Of a stretch of 64,000 nt of DNA, positions 37,303 through 46,666 are shown one piece after another. Positions within the stretch are counted from its first letter, which is position 1; every line of letters begins with the position of its first letter. This DNA comes from Planctomycetota bacterium (GTDB lineage: Bacteria; Planctomycetota; Phycisphaerae; Phycisphaerales; UBA1924): contig CP053450.1 of NCBI GenBank assembly GCA_013285505.1, forward strand, positions 1,286,796-1,350,795. Direction: 5' to 3'. A program made the position numbers and the translations under genes. The notes under the pieces were generated by a model. That model worked only from the letters and a program-made list of their open reading frames with translations, was not told where the DNA came from and made no database searches.

Positions 37303-38589
37303 TCAGTCGCTCTCCGGCTCTTCGGCGCTGGGGTCGCCCATGATGCTCGCCATCACGCTGGTTGCGAACGCCCCCCGCGGCAGGTCGAACGCGCACCTCA
37401 CGTACATCCCGTGCTCATCGGCCCCGCCCTCGACCTCGGGAGACGTCACTGGCACCCGCAGCGGCTTGCGCGCGCCCTCGATCTCGCCGCCGATCTCCGC
37501 AAAGTGCTCGATCGCGCCCTCGTCAACACCGCTGGCGTGCAGGGCGTCGAGCTCCAGCCGGCCCACCCCACCCTCGGCCTTCCGCATCCGCGTGCCCCAC
37601 ATCGGCCCGGAGGGGCTGACCTCCTGCGCCGCGAGCCTCGCCGGCATCTCCGGGTCGGCGAGCTCGTCGGGGCCGACCGCGAAGGTGCGCTGGCTGGAGT
37701 GCATGTACGCCACGTCGCCCTCGGTGAGGGTGCCCAGCGTCCCCGCCGCCTCCCGCGCCGTCAGCACCGCGTTGAAGACCGCCGACTGGAAGCTGGTGAC
37801 AAAGAACGAGACCGCCGATCGCTCGATGCTGCGGATCGCCTGCTCCGGTGTCGCGCCGTCGGCCAGCGCCCGCAGCGCCACCCGTTCGACGCCGAGCGAG
37901 CCGGGCATCTCGGCGAAGGCGTCGGCGTACCGCCCAACCGCGAAGCTGGCACGCGACTCGGGCTGGGCGTCGGGGTTGGACTCACTCGGGCCGAGGAGGT
38001 GCCGCAGCGCTTCCTCCCACCGGGTCAGCACGATCGCCCGGCCGACGAGGTGGTTGTTGCCGAGCATGCCGAACCGTTGCGGCCCGATCCGGTTGGGCAT
38101 GCCCTCGCGCGCCATGCGCTCCAGGGCCTGCTGGGCCGGCAGCGCCGCCTGAAACCCGACATCGCGGATCTTGATGCTGAAGCGGTTGCCCCGGAGATGC
38201 CCGCGCCGGAGCTTGTTCTCGTGCTTGTCCACCCACAGAATCGCCAGCCGATCGTCCCGCAGCATGGGGATGTCCTCGACCTCCCGCCCGGGCAGCCGGA
38301 CCGAAACCACCTGCCGCGTGATCGCACGCTTGTCCTTGAGCCCGGCGTAGCCGATGTCCCGTTTGGGCACGCCGAAGTGCCGAGCCAGCACGCCGACCAT
38401 GTCGAGCGTGGACATGGCCTGCTTCTGCACGAAGAGATAGACGTGCTCGCCGGTGCCGCTGGGCTGATAAAGCGGCGTTTCCTCGACGAGGAAATCCTCC
38501 GGTCGCGCGCGCAGCGTGCCGCCGATGCCGGGTTGCGCGGCGGTGTCGGGCGCGGCCCACCCGGCCTCGAAGGGCTGGGCCTCGGTCAT
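37303..38589 (-). CDS. truD: tRNA pseudouridine(13) synthase TruD
   Basis: 428 residues, intact. The catalytic motif GYAGLKDKRAITRQ has the essential Asp, and RGNRFSIKIRDV, MPNRIGPQRFG and the TRID-domain segments follow. Length is above the E. coli enzyme (349). The start overlaps the DUF151 stop (ATGA), with AGGAG upstream, showing translational coupling. Confidence 0.92.
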   Translation of the reverse strand: MTEAQPFEAGWAAPDTAAQPGIGGTLRARPEDFLVEETPLYQPSGTGEHVYLFVQKQAMSTLDMVGVLARHFGVPKRDIGYAGLKDKRAITRQVVSVRLPGREVEDIPMLRDDRLAILWVDKHENKLRRGHLRGNRFSIKIRDVGFQAALPAQQALERMAREGMPNRIGPQRFGMLGNNHLVGRAIVLTRWEEALRHLLGPSESNPDAQPESRASFAVGRYADAFAEMPGSLGVERVALRALADGATPEQAIRSIERSAVSFFVTSFQSAVFNAVLTAREAAGTLGTLTEGDVAYMHSSQRTFAVGPDELADPEMPARLAAQEVSPSGPMWGTRMRKAEGGVGRLELDALHASGVDEGAIEHFAEIGGEIEGARKPLRVPVTSPEVEGGADEHGMYVRCAFDLPRGAFATSVMASIMGDPSAEEPESD

Positions 38590-39011
38590 CCCGGCTCCTG
38601 CGCCGCTGCGATCACGGCGTCGTCCACGTAGATCGGCACCTCGCCGGCGATCCCCAGCGCGATCGCGTCGCTCGGCCGCGCGTCGATCTGCACCGCCTCG
38701 CCTTCGGCGTTGCGCACATCGAGCGTCGCGTAATAGGTGTGGTCGCGGAGCTCAGTGATCGAGATCGAATCAAGCGAGGCACCGAGAGCCTCGATGACGT
38801 TGGCCAAGAGGTCGTGGGTCTGCGGCCGCTGGATCGTGACGCCCTTGAGCCGCCGCTCGATCGCCTGGGCCTCTGGCAGCCCGATCACGATCGGGAACGA
38901 CCGCGGATCCTCCAGCACATCGGTGCCCTCGGACACCTCGCGCAGCTCGATGACCTGAAAGTCGTTGAGTTCACGGATCAGAATCCGCGAGAGTTCCATC
39001 CGCACCAGCAT
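38586..39011 (-). CDS. DUF151 bifunctional nuclease-like protein
   Basis: 141 residues from MLVRMELSRI, preceded by AAGGAG. The BFN domain features are present: PIVIGLPEAQAIERRL, THDLLANVIEALGA, YYATLDV and IDARPSDAIALGI. This family includes plant BBD nucleases and a mycobacterial toxin-linked nuclease; nuclease activity is not certain for all members. Four-base overlap with truD. Confidence 0.87.
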   Translation of the reverse strand: MLVRMELSRILIRELNDFQVIELREVSEGTDVLEDPRSFPIVIGLPEAQAIERRLKGVTIQRPQTHDLLANVIEALGASLDSISITELRDHTYYATLDVRNAEGEAVQIDARPSDAIALGIAGEVPIYVDDAVIAAAQEPG

Positions 39012-39067
39012 CGCCGACTCCTTACTGACCGACCCGGACACCAGAATCGGGCGTCCGACACGACATC

Positions 39068-39966
39068 CTACCCGCCCCGATCCGCCCCTCGGCCGTGCGA
39101 CGCCGGCGGGGCACTCTCACCGCCGCGGCTGCCCTCCTGGGTCCGGGGCCCGGGCCGGGTGTCCGGCATGTGGTCTCCGAGCTCTTCGACCAATTCACGC
39201 GGCACACCGATCTCCGCGACGGTGACATCCCCGGTCCAGCCGCTGGGCCTCCAGCCGCAGCATGCCAGGCTTGAGCCGCAACAAACGTCACGGTCGCGTC
39301 GGCGATGACCGCGGGCCCGCCGCCCGCGGACTCGCCGGTGTCGCAATCCAGACCGCTCGGTACGTCCACCGCCAGCACGCCCATCCGCGGGGCCCGCACC
39401 CGGTTGACGTGAAGGATCGCGTCCCGGACGACTCCTGTCGCCGCGTCGCGGAGCCCGGTGCCCAGCAGCGCATCCACGACCAACACCGGCTCCGCCGCCG
39501 ACCGCTCGAGCAACTCGGCGCCCGCCGATCGGTCCAGACGCTCCATCTCGATGCGCATTTTCTGCACGATCGCGAGGTTGGTCGCCGCGTCGCCGCCGCG
39601 GGCGGCGAGCCGCTCGGGGTCCGCCGCGAGCAGGACCAGAGGCTCGGCCCCGGCGTTGTGCAGATGCCGGGCCAGCGCCAGGCCGTCGCCACCGTTGTTG
39701 CCCGGGCCAGCGAGAATCACCACCCGCTCGGTCCCGAGTCCGAGCATCATCGTCAGCGATCGCTCGCGGAGGCCGATCGCGGCGTTCTCCATCAGCACGA
39801 TCGACGGAATGCCGTAGCGGTCAACCGCCACCCGATCGACCCGCCGCACGGCGTCCCGCGAGAGCACCAGGCATCTGGGCGGCTCTTCCTGCGGCCGCCG
39901 TCTGCTGTCGGGATGGTGCGCTCCCGGGCCGTGGTCTCCGGGGTGGCGAGGGTGTGCGGGCGACAT
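39068..39966 (-). CDS. nnrE: NAD(P)H-hydrate epimerase, YjeF N-terminal domain (two frame breaks)
   Basis: Interconverts S- and R-NAD(P)HX for repair. Key motifs: RRVDRVAVDRYGIPSIVLMENA, VVILAGPGNNGGDGLALARHL, DALLGTG and AVDVPSGLDCDTG. Compensating frame changes near 39270 and 39240 restore KPGMLRLEAQRL and DVTVAEIGVPRELV. The kinase half (YjeF_C dehydratase) is absent from this gene. First gene of the minus-strand run through DedA. Divergent from the glycosyltransferase 44 bases away. Start within the first 30 residues is uncertain. Confidence 0.85.
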
Positions 39967-40010
39967 CGTCACAGTCTACCCGCTACCCTCAAGCCCTCCC
40001 GGTGCGGCAC

Positions 40011-41223
40011 ATGGACGCGATCTTCCTCACACTGACACTTGCCGGTCTCGCCGCCGCCGCGGCTCTGGCGGTCTATTGGTCGGTTGCGCTCTACCAGGTC
40101 ATCCGCACGATCGTCCTCCTCCCCACGGCCCGCGACGGCCTCTCGCTGCCCGCCCCCGGGGCCTCGGTCTGCGTGGTGGTGCCCGCCCACAACGAGGCCA
40201 AGGTGATCGGCAACCTCGTCCACTCGCTCCGGCAGCAGGACTACAAGCACGTCCGGTTCGTGCTGGCGGCTCGACCGCTGCACCGACGACACGGCCGCGA
40301 TCGCCCGCGGCGCGGCCGGCCCGGACGAGCGGTTCGAGATCTTCGAGATCGAGTCGTGCCCCGACGACTGGGCGGGCAAGGTCAACGCGATGTGGACCGC
40401 GATGCACCGGTCCGAGCACGCCAAGGGGGCGGAGTTTCTGCTCTTTGCCGACGCCGACACCACGCTGCACCCGGGGTGCGTGCGGGCGACGGTCGCGCTG
40501 GCCGAGGAGCGCAAGCTCGATCTGCTCAGCCTCATGAGCACCCTGACGACAGACACATGGTTCGAGCGCGTCGTGCAGCCGGTGGCCGCGTTGGAGCTCA
40601 TGCGCCAGTACCCGCCGCTGCGGGCCAGCCGCGCCGAGCGTCGCCGGGCGTTCGCCAACGGCCAGTTCATCCTGTTCCGCGCCAAACCCTACTGGGCGTT
40701 CGGCGGGCACGAACGCGTCAAAGAGCACCTGCTCGAGGACCTCGGCATCTCGCGGGTCGCGTCCGAGGAGGGGCTCTCCGCCGGTCTGCTCAACGCCGAC
40801 GGCGTGCTCATCTGCCGCATGTACCACACCTGGGCCGAGTTCCGCAAGGGCTGGAAGCGGATCTACACCGAGTGCGCCAACCGCAAGCCCCGCCGGCTCA
40901 GCCGCGCAACGCTGCGCGTGCGGATTCTCGACGCCCTGCTGCCGGTGCTGGCGTGCGTCGGGGCGATCGTCGCGCTGTCCACAACGTTCGAGCCCGGCTG
41001 GGTGCGGGTGACAGGGGCGGTGGTGTGCCTGGCCGGTCTGGTGATCTGGAGTGTCGCCCTCGCCGCGATCTACCGCCTCAGCCGCGCGCCGCTCTGGTCG
41101 GTGCTGCTCTACCCGCTCGCGAGCTGGCGGGTCGCGGGCATCCTCCGCGAGGCGGCCCAGGACCTGATCCACGACCGCCCGACCGAGTGGGGCGGGCGGG
41201 CCTACAGCCGCGTCTCCCGCTAG
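40011..41223 (+). CDS. Family 2 glycosyltransferase, HpnB/CrtQ-like (one frame break)
   Basis: About 404 residues. An N-terminal membrane segment (LTLAGLAAAAALAVYWSVALY) is followed by the GT2 core VVVPAHNEAKVIGNLVHSLR. A join near 40268 gives LDRCTDDTAAIAR, then LLFADADTTLHPG (DxD), VVQPVAALELMRQYP, FANGQFILFR, GGHERVKEHLLEDLG and YHTWAEFRKGWKRIY. Two C-terminal spans close the protein. This order matches hopene-associated and carotenoid glycosyltransferases. Probably glycosylates a membrane terpenoid; substrate not known. Confidence 0.77.
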
Positions 41224-41257
41224 ACACCGCCGGTGCCCGGCCGCGTATCCTCTCCCC

Positions 41258-41695
41258 ATGCGCCGCGTGCGAACCAACAGCCCCGAGGTCCGTCTCGAGA
41301 TGGCCCCGCTCATCGACGTGGTCTTCCTGCTGCTGACCTTCTTCGTGTTCGCCATGGTGCTGATGGTGCGGGCCGAGGTGCTGGACGTCACGCTGCCCAC
41401 GCTCGGGGCCGGCAAGCCGGCCGAATCGGCCGCGGCGGTCACGATCACGCTCGACGCCGAAGGCCGGGTCTACCTCGACGCAGAACCCATCGAGAAGACC
41501 GCGCTGATCGCGGCCCTCCGCGCGACACTCGCCGACCAGCCCGACGCGAAGATCAACATCGCGGCCGACACCGCCTGCCCCGCGGGCGACCTTCTCGGTG
41601 TGATCGACCAACTCAGCGAGGCCGGCCTCGGGGCGTTCCAGCTCTTCGGCACGCCCGGTGAATCGGACAGATCCGGTGAGTCTCCGCCCGGGTAG
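41258..41695 (+). CDS. ExbD/TolR-family energy-transducing protein
   Basis: 145 residues. It has the single TM segment with the proton-path Asp (PLIDVVFLLLTFFVFA) and a periplasmic domain (VTITLDAEGRVYLDAEPI...IAADTACPAGDLLGVIDQL). ExbD works with ExbB as a proton channel driving TonB- or Tol-type proteins. No exbB is adjacent in this window, but a TonB-like gene lies 1.4 kb downstream beyond a minus-strand gene. Confidence 0.85.
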   Translation: MRRVRTNSPEVRLEMAPLIDVVFLLLTFFVFAMVLMVRAEVLDVTLPTLGAGKPAESAAAVTITLDAEGRVYLDAEPIEKTALIAALRATLADQPDAKINIAADTACPAGDLLGVIDQLSEAGLGAFQLFGTPGESDRSGESPPG

Positions 41696-41721
41696 CGCAC
41701 GGCCCGCGTCCGCCGGTGAGA

Positions 41722-42930
41722 CTACTCGTTCTCGCGGGACTTCTGCCGGGCCGCCATGTCGCGGTCAAACCTGTAGAACTCCAGCTCGTTCTCGAGGTGT
41801 CTGCGCATCTCCGGTGTCTGCGCGACATCGACCGCGCGCTGCATCACCTCGACCGCCTCGTCGTATTCCTCCCGCGCGAGGCGAACCATCGCGAGCGTGG
41901 CGAGGGTCTGCGAGTCCTGCCCGAGGCGCAGCGCGACCGCCCGCTCGGCGATGTCGAGCGCGAGGTCGAGGTCCGCGCCCTCGACCCCGATCGAATCGGC
42001 GATGCCGTAGGCCAGGCGCATCAGCATCTGCGCATCCTCGCGGTACGGCCCCAGCATGAGCTCCTTGGCGTAGGCCTGGCCCCGCGCGGGCTCGCCGACA
42101 CCCACCATGAGCGATTCGAACTTCCACCACGCCCAGCTCGACATCAGCTGCGGATCGGTCCCGACGATCTCGTCGGCCAGCGCAAACGCCGTCTCGGTCT
42201 CACCCGTGTTCCACGCCGCGTGCAGCTCCCGCTGGGCGGCCTCGAGCCGGGCCCGCCGCTCGTCGGCGAGTTTCCGCTCCCGCACCGCCGCCTCCGGGTC
42301 AAACTCATCACGGATGATCGCCTCGATTGTGCCCTCAAACGCCGGGTCGGCCGGGTGGCCGATCCACGCGACGCGGCCCTGCTTGTCGATGACGAAGGCG
42401 CACGGGATGCCGTTCTGACCCGCGGCCTGCATGTACGACGTGCTCGTCCGGTCCAGGTCGTCGAACGCGACGCGGTAGCCCATCTCGCCGTCGCGTGCCG
42501 CGACGAACTCGGTGACAGCCTCAAGGGTGTTGCTCGGGTCGGCACTCGTGACACTCACGATGTCGAGATGATCCTTGTGCTTCTCCTGCACCTCGCTGAG
42601 GTGCGGGATGCCCGCGATGCACGGCCCGCACCACGTCGCCCAGAACTCGACCGCGTACACCCGCCCCTCGACGAATGATTCGATCGGCTCGCCCTTGATC
42701 CATTGCCCGATGGCCAGCGCCGGTGCGGGGTCGCCCACACCGAGCGAGTGCGGCTCGACATCGACGAAGCCGCCGGGCCGAGTACCGGCTTGGCCGCTTG
42801 GTTGGGCCAAGCCCGTGACGGCACCCGCCGCGAGCACCGCGAGCGCCAGCACCAGCCCCGCGGCGGAGTGTCGTCCCGTTGTGTCAAGGATTCTGCGCGC
42901 GCAGCCGTCGATTGTGCGTGATCTGAGCAT
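41722..42930 (-). CDS. TlpA-like exported redoxin with C-terminal helical repeats
   Basis: 402 residues from ATG 42930 (GGGAGG upstream). An N-terminal signal segment (LVLALAVLAAGAVTGLAQ) precedes a thioredoxin-fold domain with the WCGPC active site in FWATWCGPCIAGIPHL and the cis-Pro loop NGIPCAFVIDKQGRVAWIG. After about residue 245 come helical repeats resembling TPRs (AYAKELMLGPYREDAQMLM, LATLAMVRLAREEYDEAVEV). The two active-site Cys are intact, so it is a disulfide oxidoreductase in the periplasm or membrane-facing space. Convergent with exbD. Confidence 0.85.
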   Translation of the reverse strand: MLRSRTIDGCARRILDTTGRHSAAGLVLALAVLAAGAVTGLAQPSGQAGTRPGGFVDVEPHSLGVGDPAPALAIGQWIKGEPIESFVEGRVYAVEFWATWCGPCIAGIPHLSEVQEKHKDHLDIVSVTSADPSNTLEAVTEFVAARDGEMGYRVAFDDLDRTSTSYMQAAGQNGIPCAFVIDKQGRVAWIGHPADPAFEGTIEAIIRDEFDPEAAVRERKLADERRARLEAAQRELHAAWNTGETETAFALADEIVGTDPQLMSSWAWWKFESLMVGVGEPARGQAYAKELMLGPYREDAQMLMRLAYGIADSIGVEGADLDLALDIAERAVALRLGQDSQTLATLAMVRLAREEYDEAVEVMQRAVDVAQTPEMRRHLENELEFYRFDRDMAARQKSRENE

Positions 42931-43054
42931 GCCGAGCCTCCCGGGACGCAACGCCGATTCGAGACCCCGACGGCCCCCGGCGGCGTACCCTCCCTGTGCA
43001 AGATACCGGGTCTCGACCCGGAGACCAACACCCCCCTCCCAGGCAGGAACGCGA

Positions 43055-44285
43055 ATGGCGGCCGCCGCTCCCACCATCTCAGATGACGTCGTGGACTACG
43101 AGTCCCGCCGCCGCCTGGCGGTGGGGGCAGTCTGCAGCGTGCTGCTGCACGCCGCAGCCGCGGGCGTGCTGTTCGTCCAGCCGGGCGGGTTCGGCGGTTC
43201 GCTGCCGTCGCCGCTGCAGGTCGCCCTGCCCGCGTCGGAGCAGCCGCCGGAGATCCAGCCGGGGATCGAAGAGTCCCGCCAGGTGACGATCAACTGGCTG
43301 GGGTTCGAGGACCCCACGCCGCACAGCGCCACCCCCGCCGAGGTCGACCAGGCGGCACTCTCGCCCATCGCGTCCGGCGTGCCGGAAGCCGCGGAGGTGA
43401 TCGAGCCCGCGCTGGAACTCGCCGAAGCGGTCCCCGAGCCCGATTTAATCGAGCCGGCCGATGCCGCCGAGCCCGTGGAAGTGGCTGAGGCGGACGACGA
43501 AGCGGAGGCGGTCGAGACGGCGGTGATCGTGGAAGCGGCGGCCGAGCCGGCCGAACCCGAGGCAGAGATCGCGGAGGAGACTCCGGCCTCGGCAGAGACT
43601 CTCGCGGCGTCCGAGGAAGGCGACGCCGGCGAAGCGGCGGAGACCGAGGCCGCTCCGATCCTGGCGGTGCGACGGGAGTCGACCGAGCAGGCCGCGTCGA
43701 GGCTGTTCCGCACGTTGAGCCGTGCGGCGTCCCGGGCGCGGCGGGCGGTGTTGGATGCGCAAATTGCCCAAGCCGCCCAGATTGCCCAGGAGTTGCAGGA
43801 TTTCCAGACCGCCATGGCAGCGCAGGCGGCACAGAGCACACCGGCGAGCCGCCGCGGCGACACCGCCCCCGGGCGAGCCACGCGACGCGATCGCGTCGGA
43901 GAAGGAGTCGGACGCGACCTCCCGCCAACGCATCGCCGAGTGGGAGCCGGGCAAGCCGCCGGCGGTCGAGGGGCTGGACATCACCACGGTCAGGCCCCGC
44001 TGGACGGTGACCACCCGGATGATGTCGGTGCCGCGTAACCCCGTGGTACGAATAGAGTTTCGCAAGAACGGCACCGTCGCCAGAGCGGCGTTCCTGGAGA
44101 GGCAGGACACCGGCTACGCCGATGTGGACGGCCCCCTGCTCGACGCGATCTACGCCTGGACCGCCAAGGGCCGCGCGCTCGAGGCGCTCGCGGTAGACGA
44201 TCCGCAGGCGGTGGTGCCGATCACGATGCGGATCGTCCTGATTCCCGGGTCGGGGACAATACGGAACTCCGGGAGTAACCGATGA
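43055..44285 (+). CDS. TonB-like energy-coupling protein (one frame break)
   Basis: About 410 residues. A short cytoplasmic N-terminus and one TM segment (LAVGAVCSVLLHAAAAGVLF) with the SVLLHAA motif of TonB proteins are followed by an extended acidic Pro/Ala/Glu region instead of the usual Pro-Lys repeat. After the frame change near 43870 (extra C in C5), a C-terminal domain (NPVVRIEFRKNGTVARAAFLE, DVDGPLLDAIYAWTAKG) resembles TonB C-terminal domains. Four-base overlap with the next gene. The acidic linker is unusual. Confidence 0.75.
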
Positions 44286-44926
44286 GAGAGAGCATGACCG
44301 CCCGCACGATTGCCCTCGGATTCCTGCTCGGCGCGGGGCTGGTCGCGCCCGCGCGCGCGCAGATCGACGAGACCCGCTTCCGCGAGGTCTCTCCCGGCGG
44401 CGTGGACCTGAGCCCGCTCATGAACGACAACGAGTTCCGGCCCGTCGATCTGCGAGCGCCCATGGGGTTCGAGCGTCTCTACGAGATCGTCGACTCCGGC
44501 GGGCTGTTCGCGAGGCGCAGCGGTGCGGTGACGGCGGTCTTCGACCGCAGCATCTACGGCTGGAACTCGATGCCGCTGGTGCCGCCGGGGACGATCTACT
44601 ACGTCGGGTCGTTGCCGGTTGATCTGGCCCGGCCGGGGGTCTTCGGCTCGTCGCTGCCCTACGCCGATGAGGCGCGGGCACCGTCGATGCACCGTGTGCC
44701 CTCTGAACTGGCCGTGAAGCCCCTGCGGAACAGGAGCGAGGATCTGTCGGCGGGCGGGCGTGTCGATCTTCGCGTGGGCCGCGACGCGGTGGCCAAGGGC
44801 CTGCCCCCCGCCGAGCCCGCGACGTCGATGTGGACCAATGAGGACCACCGCTGCCGGAGGGTGAGTGAACTGATCCGTGGCGCGGCGTGGCGGTGGCGCG
44901 AGAGCGAGGCGGCCGCGGGGCGGTGA
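44282..44926 (+). CDS. Secreted protein of unknown function, coupled to the TonB-like gene
   Basis: 214 residues. Signal peptide TIALGFLLGAGLVAPARAQ with an ARA-Q cleavage site. The mature part has no recognised domain; it is moderately Gly/Pro/Arg-rich (for example IYGWNSMPLVPPGTIYYVG). The ATGA overlap with the TonB-like stop implies co-translation, so it may act with that system in the periplasm. Not otherwise identified. Confidence 0.65.
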   Translation: MRESMTARTIALGFLLGAGLVAPARAQIDETRFREVSPGGVDLSPLMNDNEFRPVDLRAPMGFERLYEIVDSGGLFARRSGAVTAVFDRSIYGWNSMPLVPPGTIYYVGSLPVDLARPGVFGSSLPYADEARAPSMHRVPSELAVKPLRNRSEDLSAGGRVDLRVGRDAVAKGLPPAEPATSMWTNEDHRCRRVSELIRGAAWRWRESEAAAGR

Positions 44927-44964
44927 CGGGTTCGCGCGCGATCGCGCAGTGGCAGCGCCCTCTA

Positions 44965-46029
44965 CTACTGCTTGGTCGGCCCGTCGGAGTCGCCCCCGGC
45001 GATGGCGCTCCGCATGCTGGTGTCGGACTGGATGTTCTGCAGGCGGTAGTAGTCCATGACGCCGAGGTGGCCGCTGCGGAACGATTCGGCGATCGCCTTG
45101 GGGACATCGGCCTGGGCGAGCACCACGAGGGCCTGGTTCTTCTGCACCTCGCTCTTGTACTCCTGCTCCTGGGCGACGGCCATCGCGCGGCGCTGCTCGG
45201 CCTCGGCCTGGAAGCGGCGCTTGTCGGCCTCGGCCTGATCGGCCTGCAGCTTCGCACCGATGTTCTCGCCGACGTCGATGTCGGCGATGTCGATCGAGAG
45301 GATCTCGAAGGCGGTGCCCGCGTCGAGGCCGCGGGCCATCACGGCCTTGGAGATGCGGTCGGGGTTCTCGAGCACGTGCTTGTGGGTGTCGGCCGAGCCG
45401 ATCGCCGAGACGATGCCCTCGCCGACGCGGGCGACGACGGTCTCTTCGGTCGCACCGCCGACCAGGCGGGAGAGGTTGGTGCGGACGGTCACGCGGGCGC
45501 GGGCCTTGAGCTGGATGCCGTCCTTGGCGACGGCGTCGATGGTCGAGCGTCCGCCGGCGGGGTTGGGGCAGTCGATCACGCGGGGGTTCACGCTGGTGTT
45601 GACCGCGTCGAGGATGTCACGCCCCGCAAGGTCGATCGCGCAGGATGTGTCGAAGTCGAGATCGATGCGGGCCTTCTGGGCGGCGATCAGGGCGCTGACG
45701 ACATTCGGCACGCGGCCGCCGGCGAGGTAGTGGGTCTCGAGCTCGTTGGTCGAGAGCGGCAGGCCGGACTTCACCGCCCGGATGCGGCTGAACACGATCG
45801 TGCGGATATCGACCTTGCGGAGACGCATGCCGATCAGCTCGAGGATGCCGACGGGGGCCTTGGAGAGCAGGGCCTGGATGTAGAGGTTGATGAACTGGCC
45901 GATCAGGAAGACACCGATCAGCAGCGCGAGGCCGACGACCACGAGGATGATGATCGTGACCGGGCCGAGCCCGCCAGCGGTCTGCGCGAGTGTGGCGAGC
46001 GGCGTCTGGGAGAGGTGGTTGACGAGCAT
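44965..46029 (-). CDS. floA: Flotillin-like protein FloA
   Basis: 354 residues. An N-terminal membrane segment ([20 protein letters not shown]) is followed by the SPFH domain: [80 protein letters not shown], and a coiled coil rich in Ala/Glu ([19 protein letters not shown]). It matches bacterial FloA (YqfA family), which marks membrane microdomains. Last gene of the NfeD-flotillin operon. Confidence 0.92.
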   Translation of the reverse strand: MLVNHLSQTPLATLAQTAGGLGPVTIIILVVVGLALLIGVFLIGQFINLYIQALLSKAPVGILELIGMRLRKVDIRTIVFSRIRAVKSGLPLSTNELETHYLAGGRVPNVVSALIAAQKARIDLDFDTSCAIDLAGRDILDAVNTSVNPRVIDCPNPAGGRSTIDAVAKDGIQLKARARVTVRTNLSRLVGGATEETVVARVGEGIVSAIGSADTHKHVLENPDRISKAVMARGLDAGTAFEILSIDIADIDVGENIGAKLQADQAEADKRRFQAEAEQRRAMAVAQEQEYKSEVQKNQALVVLAQADVPKAIAESFRSGHLGVMDYYRLQNIQSDTSMRSAIAGGDSDGPTKQ

Positions 46030-46113
46030 GTGGACTCCTGCCTTGGTGAAGCGCGATTCGCTCTGCGAGTATACGGACTAAGGGGTCGCTCGGGCGGTTC
46101 GCGGCTCGCCGAC

Positions 46114-46623
46114 TTAGATCGCCCGCACTTTGAGCTGGTTGTCGGTCACGGCCGTCACGCGGATCCGCTGCCCCGGCTCGATGATGCCCGATTCGGCCAG
46201 GGCGTCGTGCCGCTGGTCGCCGATCCGGACAATCCCCACCGGACGCAGCGGGGAGACCACCTCGCCCTCGGCCCCCACCAGGGCGCGGCGGCGTTCGCGG
46301 GCCTCGAGTTCCGCGGCACGCTTGGCCTCCAGATCGGCCTCGGTGGTGTCGCCCATCAGCATCCGTCTGCCCACCGGGGTGCTCGGCCAGATCTTCAGGG
46401 CCAGATTCAGCGCGATCGGCGTGCCGACCAGCACCATCCCGATCCCGATGAAGCCCCACCACGGGTCGTTGTGGCGGAAGAGCACGACGATGCCCGAGAT
46501 CGCCGCCGCGCCCGCGCCGATCGCGATCAGCCCGCCCGAGGGGATGAACATCTCGGCCACCACCAGCAGGAGCCCCGCCGCCAGCAGCCCCAGTCCCAAC
46601 AACAAGATCGTGCCGTCGTCCAA
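46114..46623 (-). CDS. NfeD-family membrane protein (short form)
   Basis: 169 residues. Three to four membrane spans near the N-terminus (ILLLGLGLLAAGLLLVVAEM, LIAIGAGAAAISGIVVLF, WWGFIGIGMVLVGTPIALNL), a charged loop, and the C-terminal OB-fold NfeD domain (ALVGAEGEVVSPLRPVGIVRIG). It lacks a protease domain. Between the protease-NfeD gene and floA, so it likely partners flotillin. Confidence 0.85.
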   Translation of the reverse strand: MDDGTILLLGLGLLAAGLLLVVAEMFIPSGGLIAIGAGAAAISGIVVLFRHNDPWWGFIGIGMVLVGTPIALNLALKIWPSTPVGRRMLMGDTTEADLEAKRAAELEARERRRALVGAEGEVVSPLRPVGIVRIGDQRHDALAESGIIEPGQRIRVTAVTDNQLKVRAI

Positions 46624-46666
46624 ACCGATGCCCTTCCCGACGCGAGCGAGCCCCGCGAATCACACT

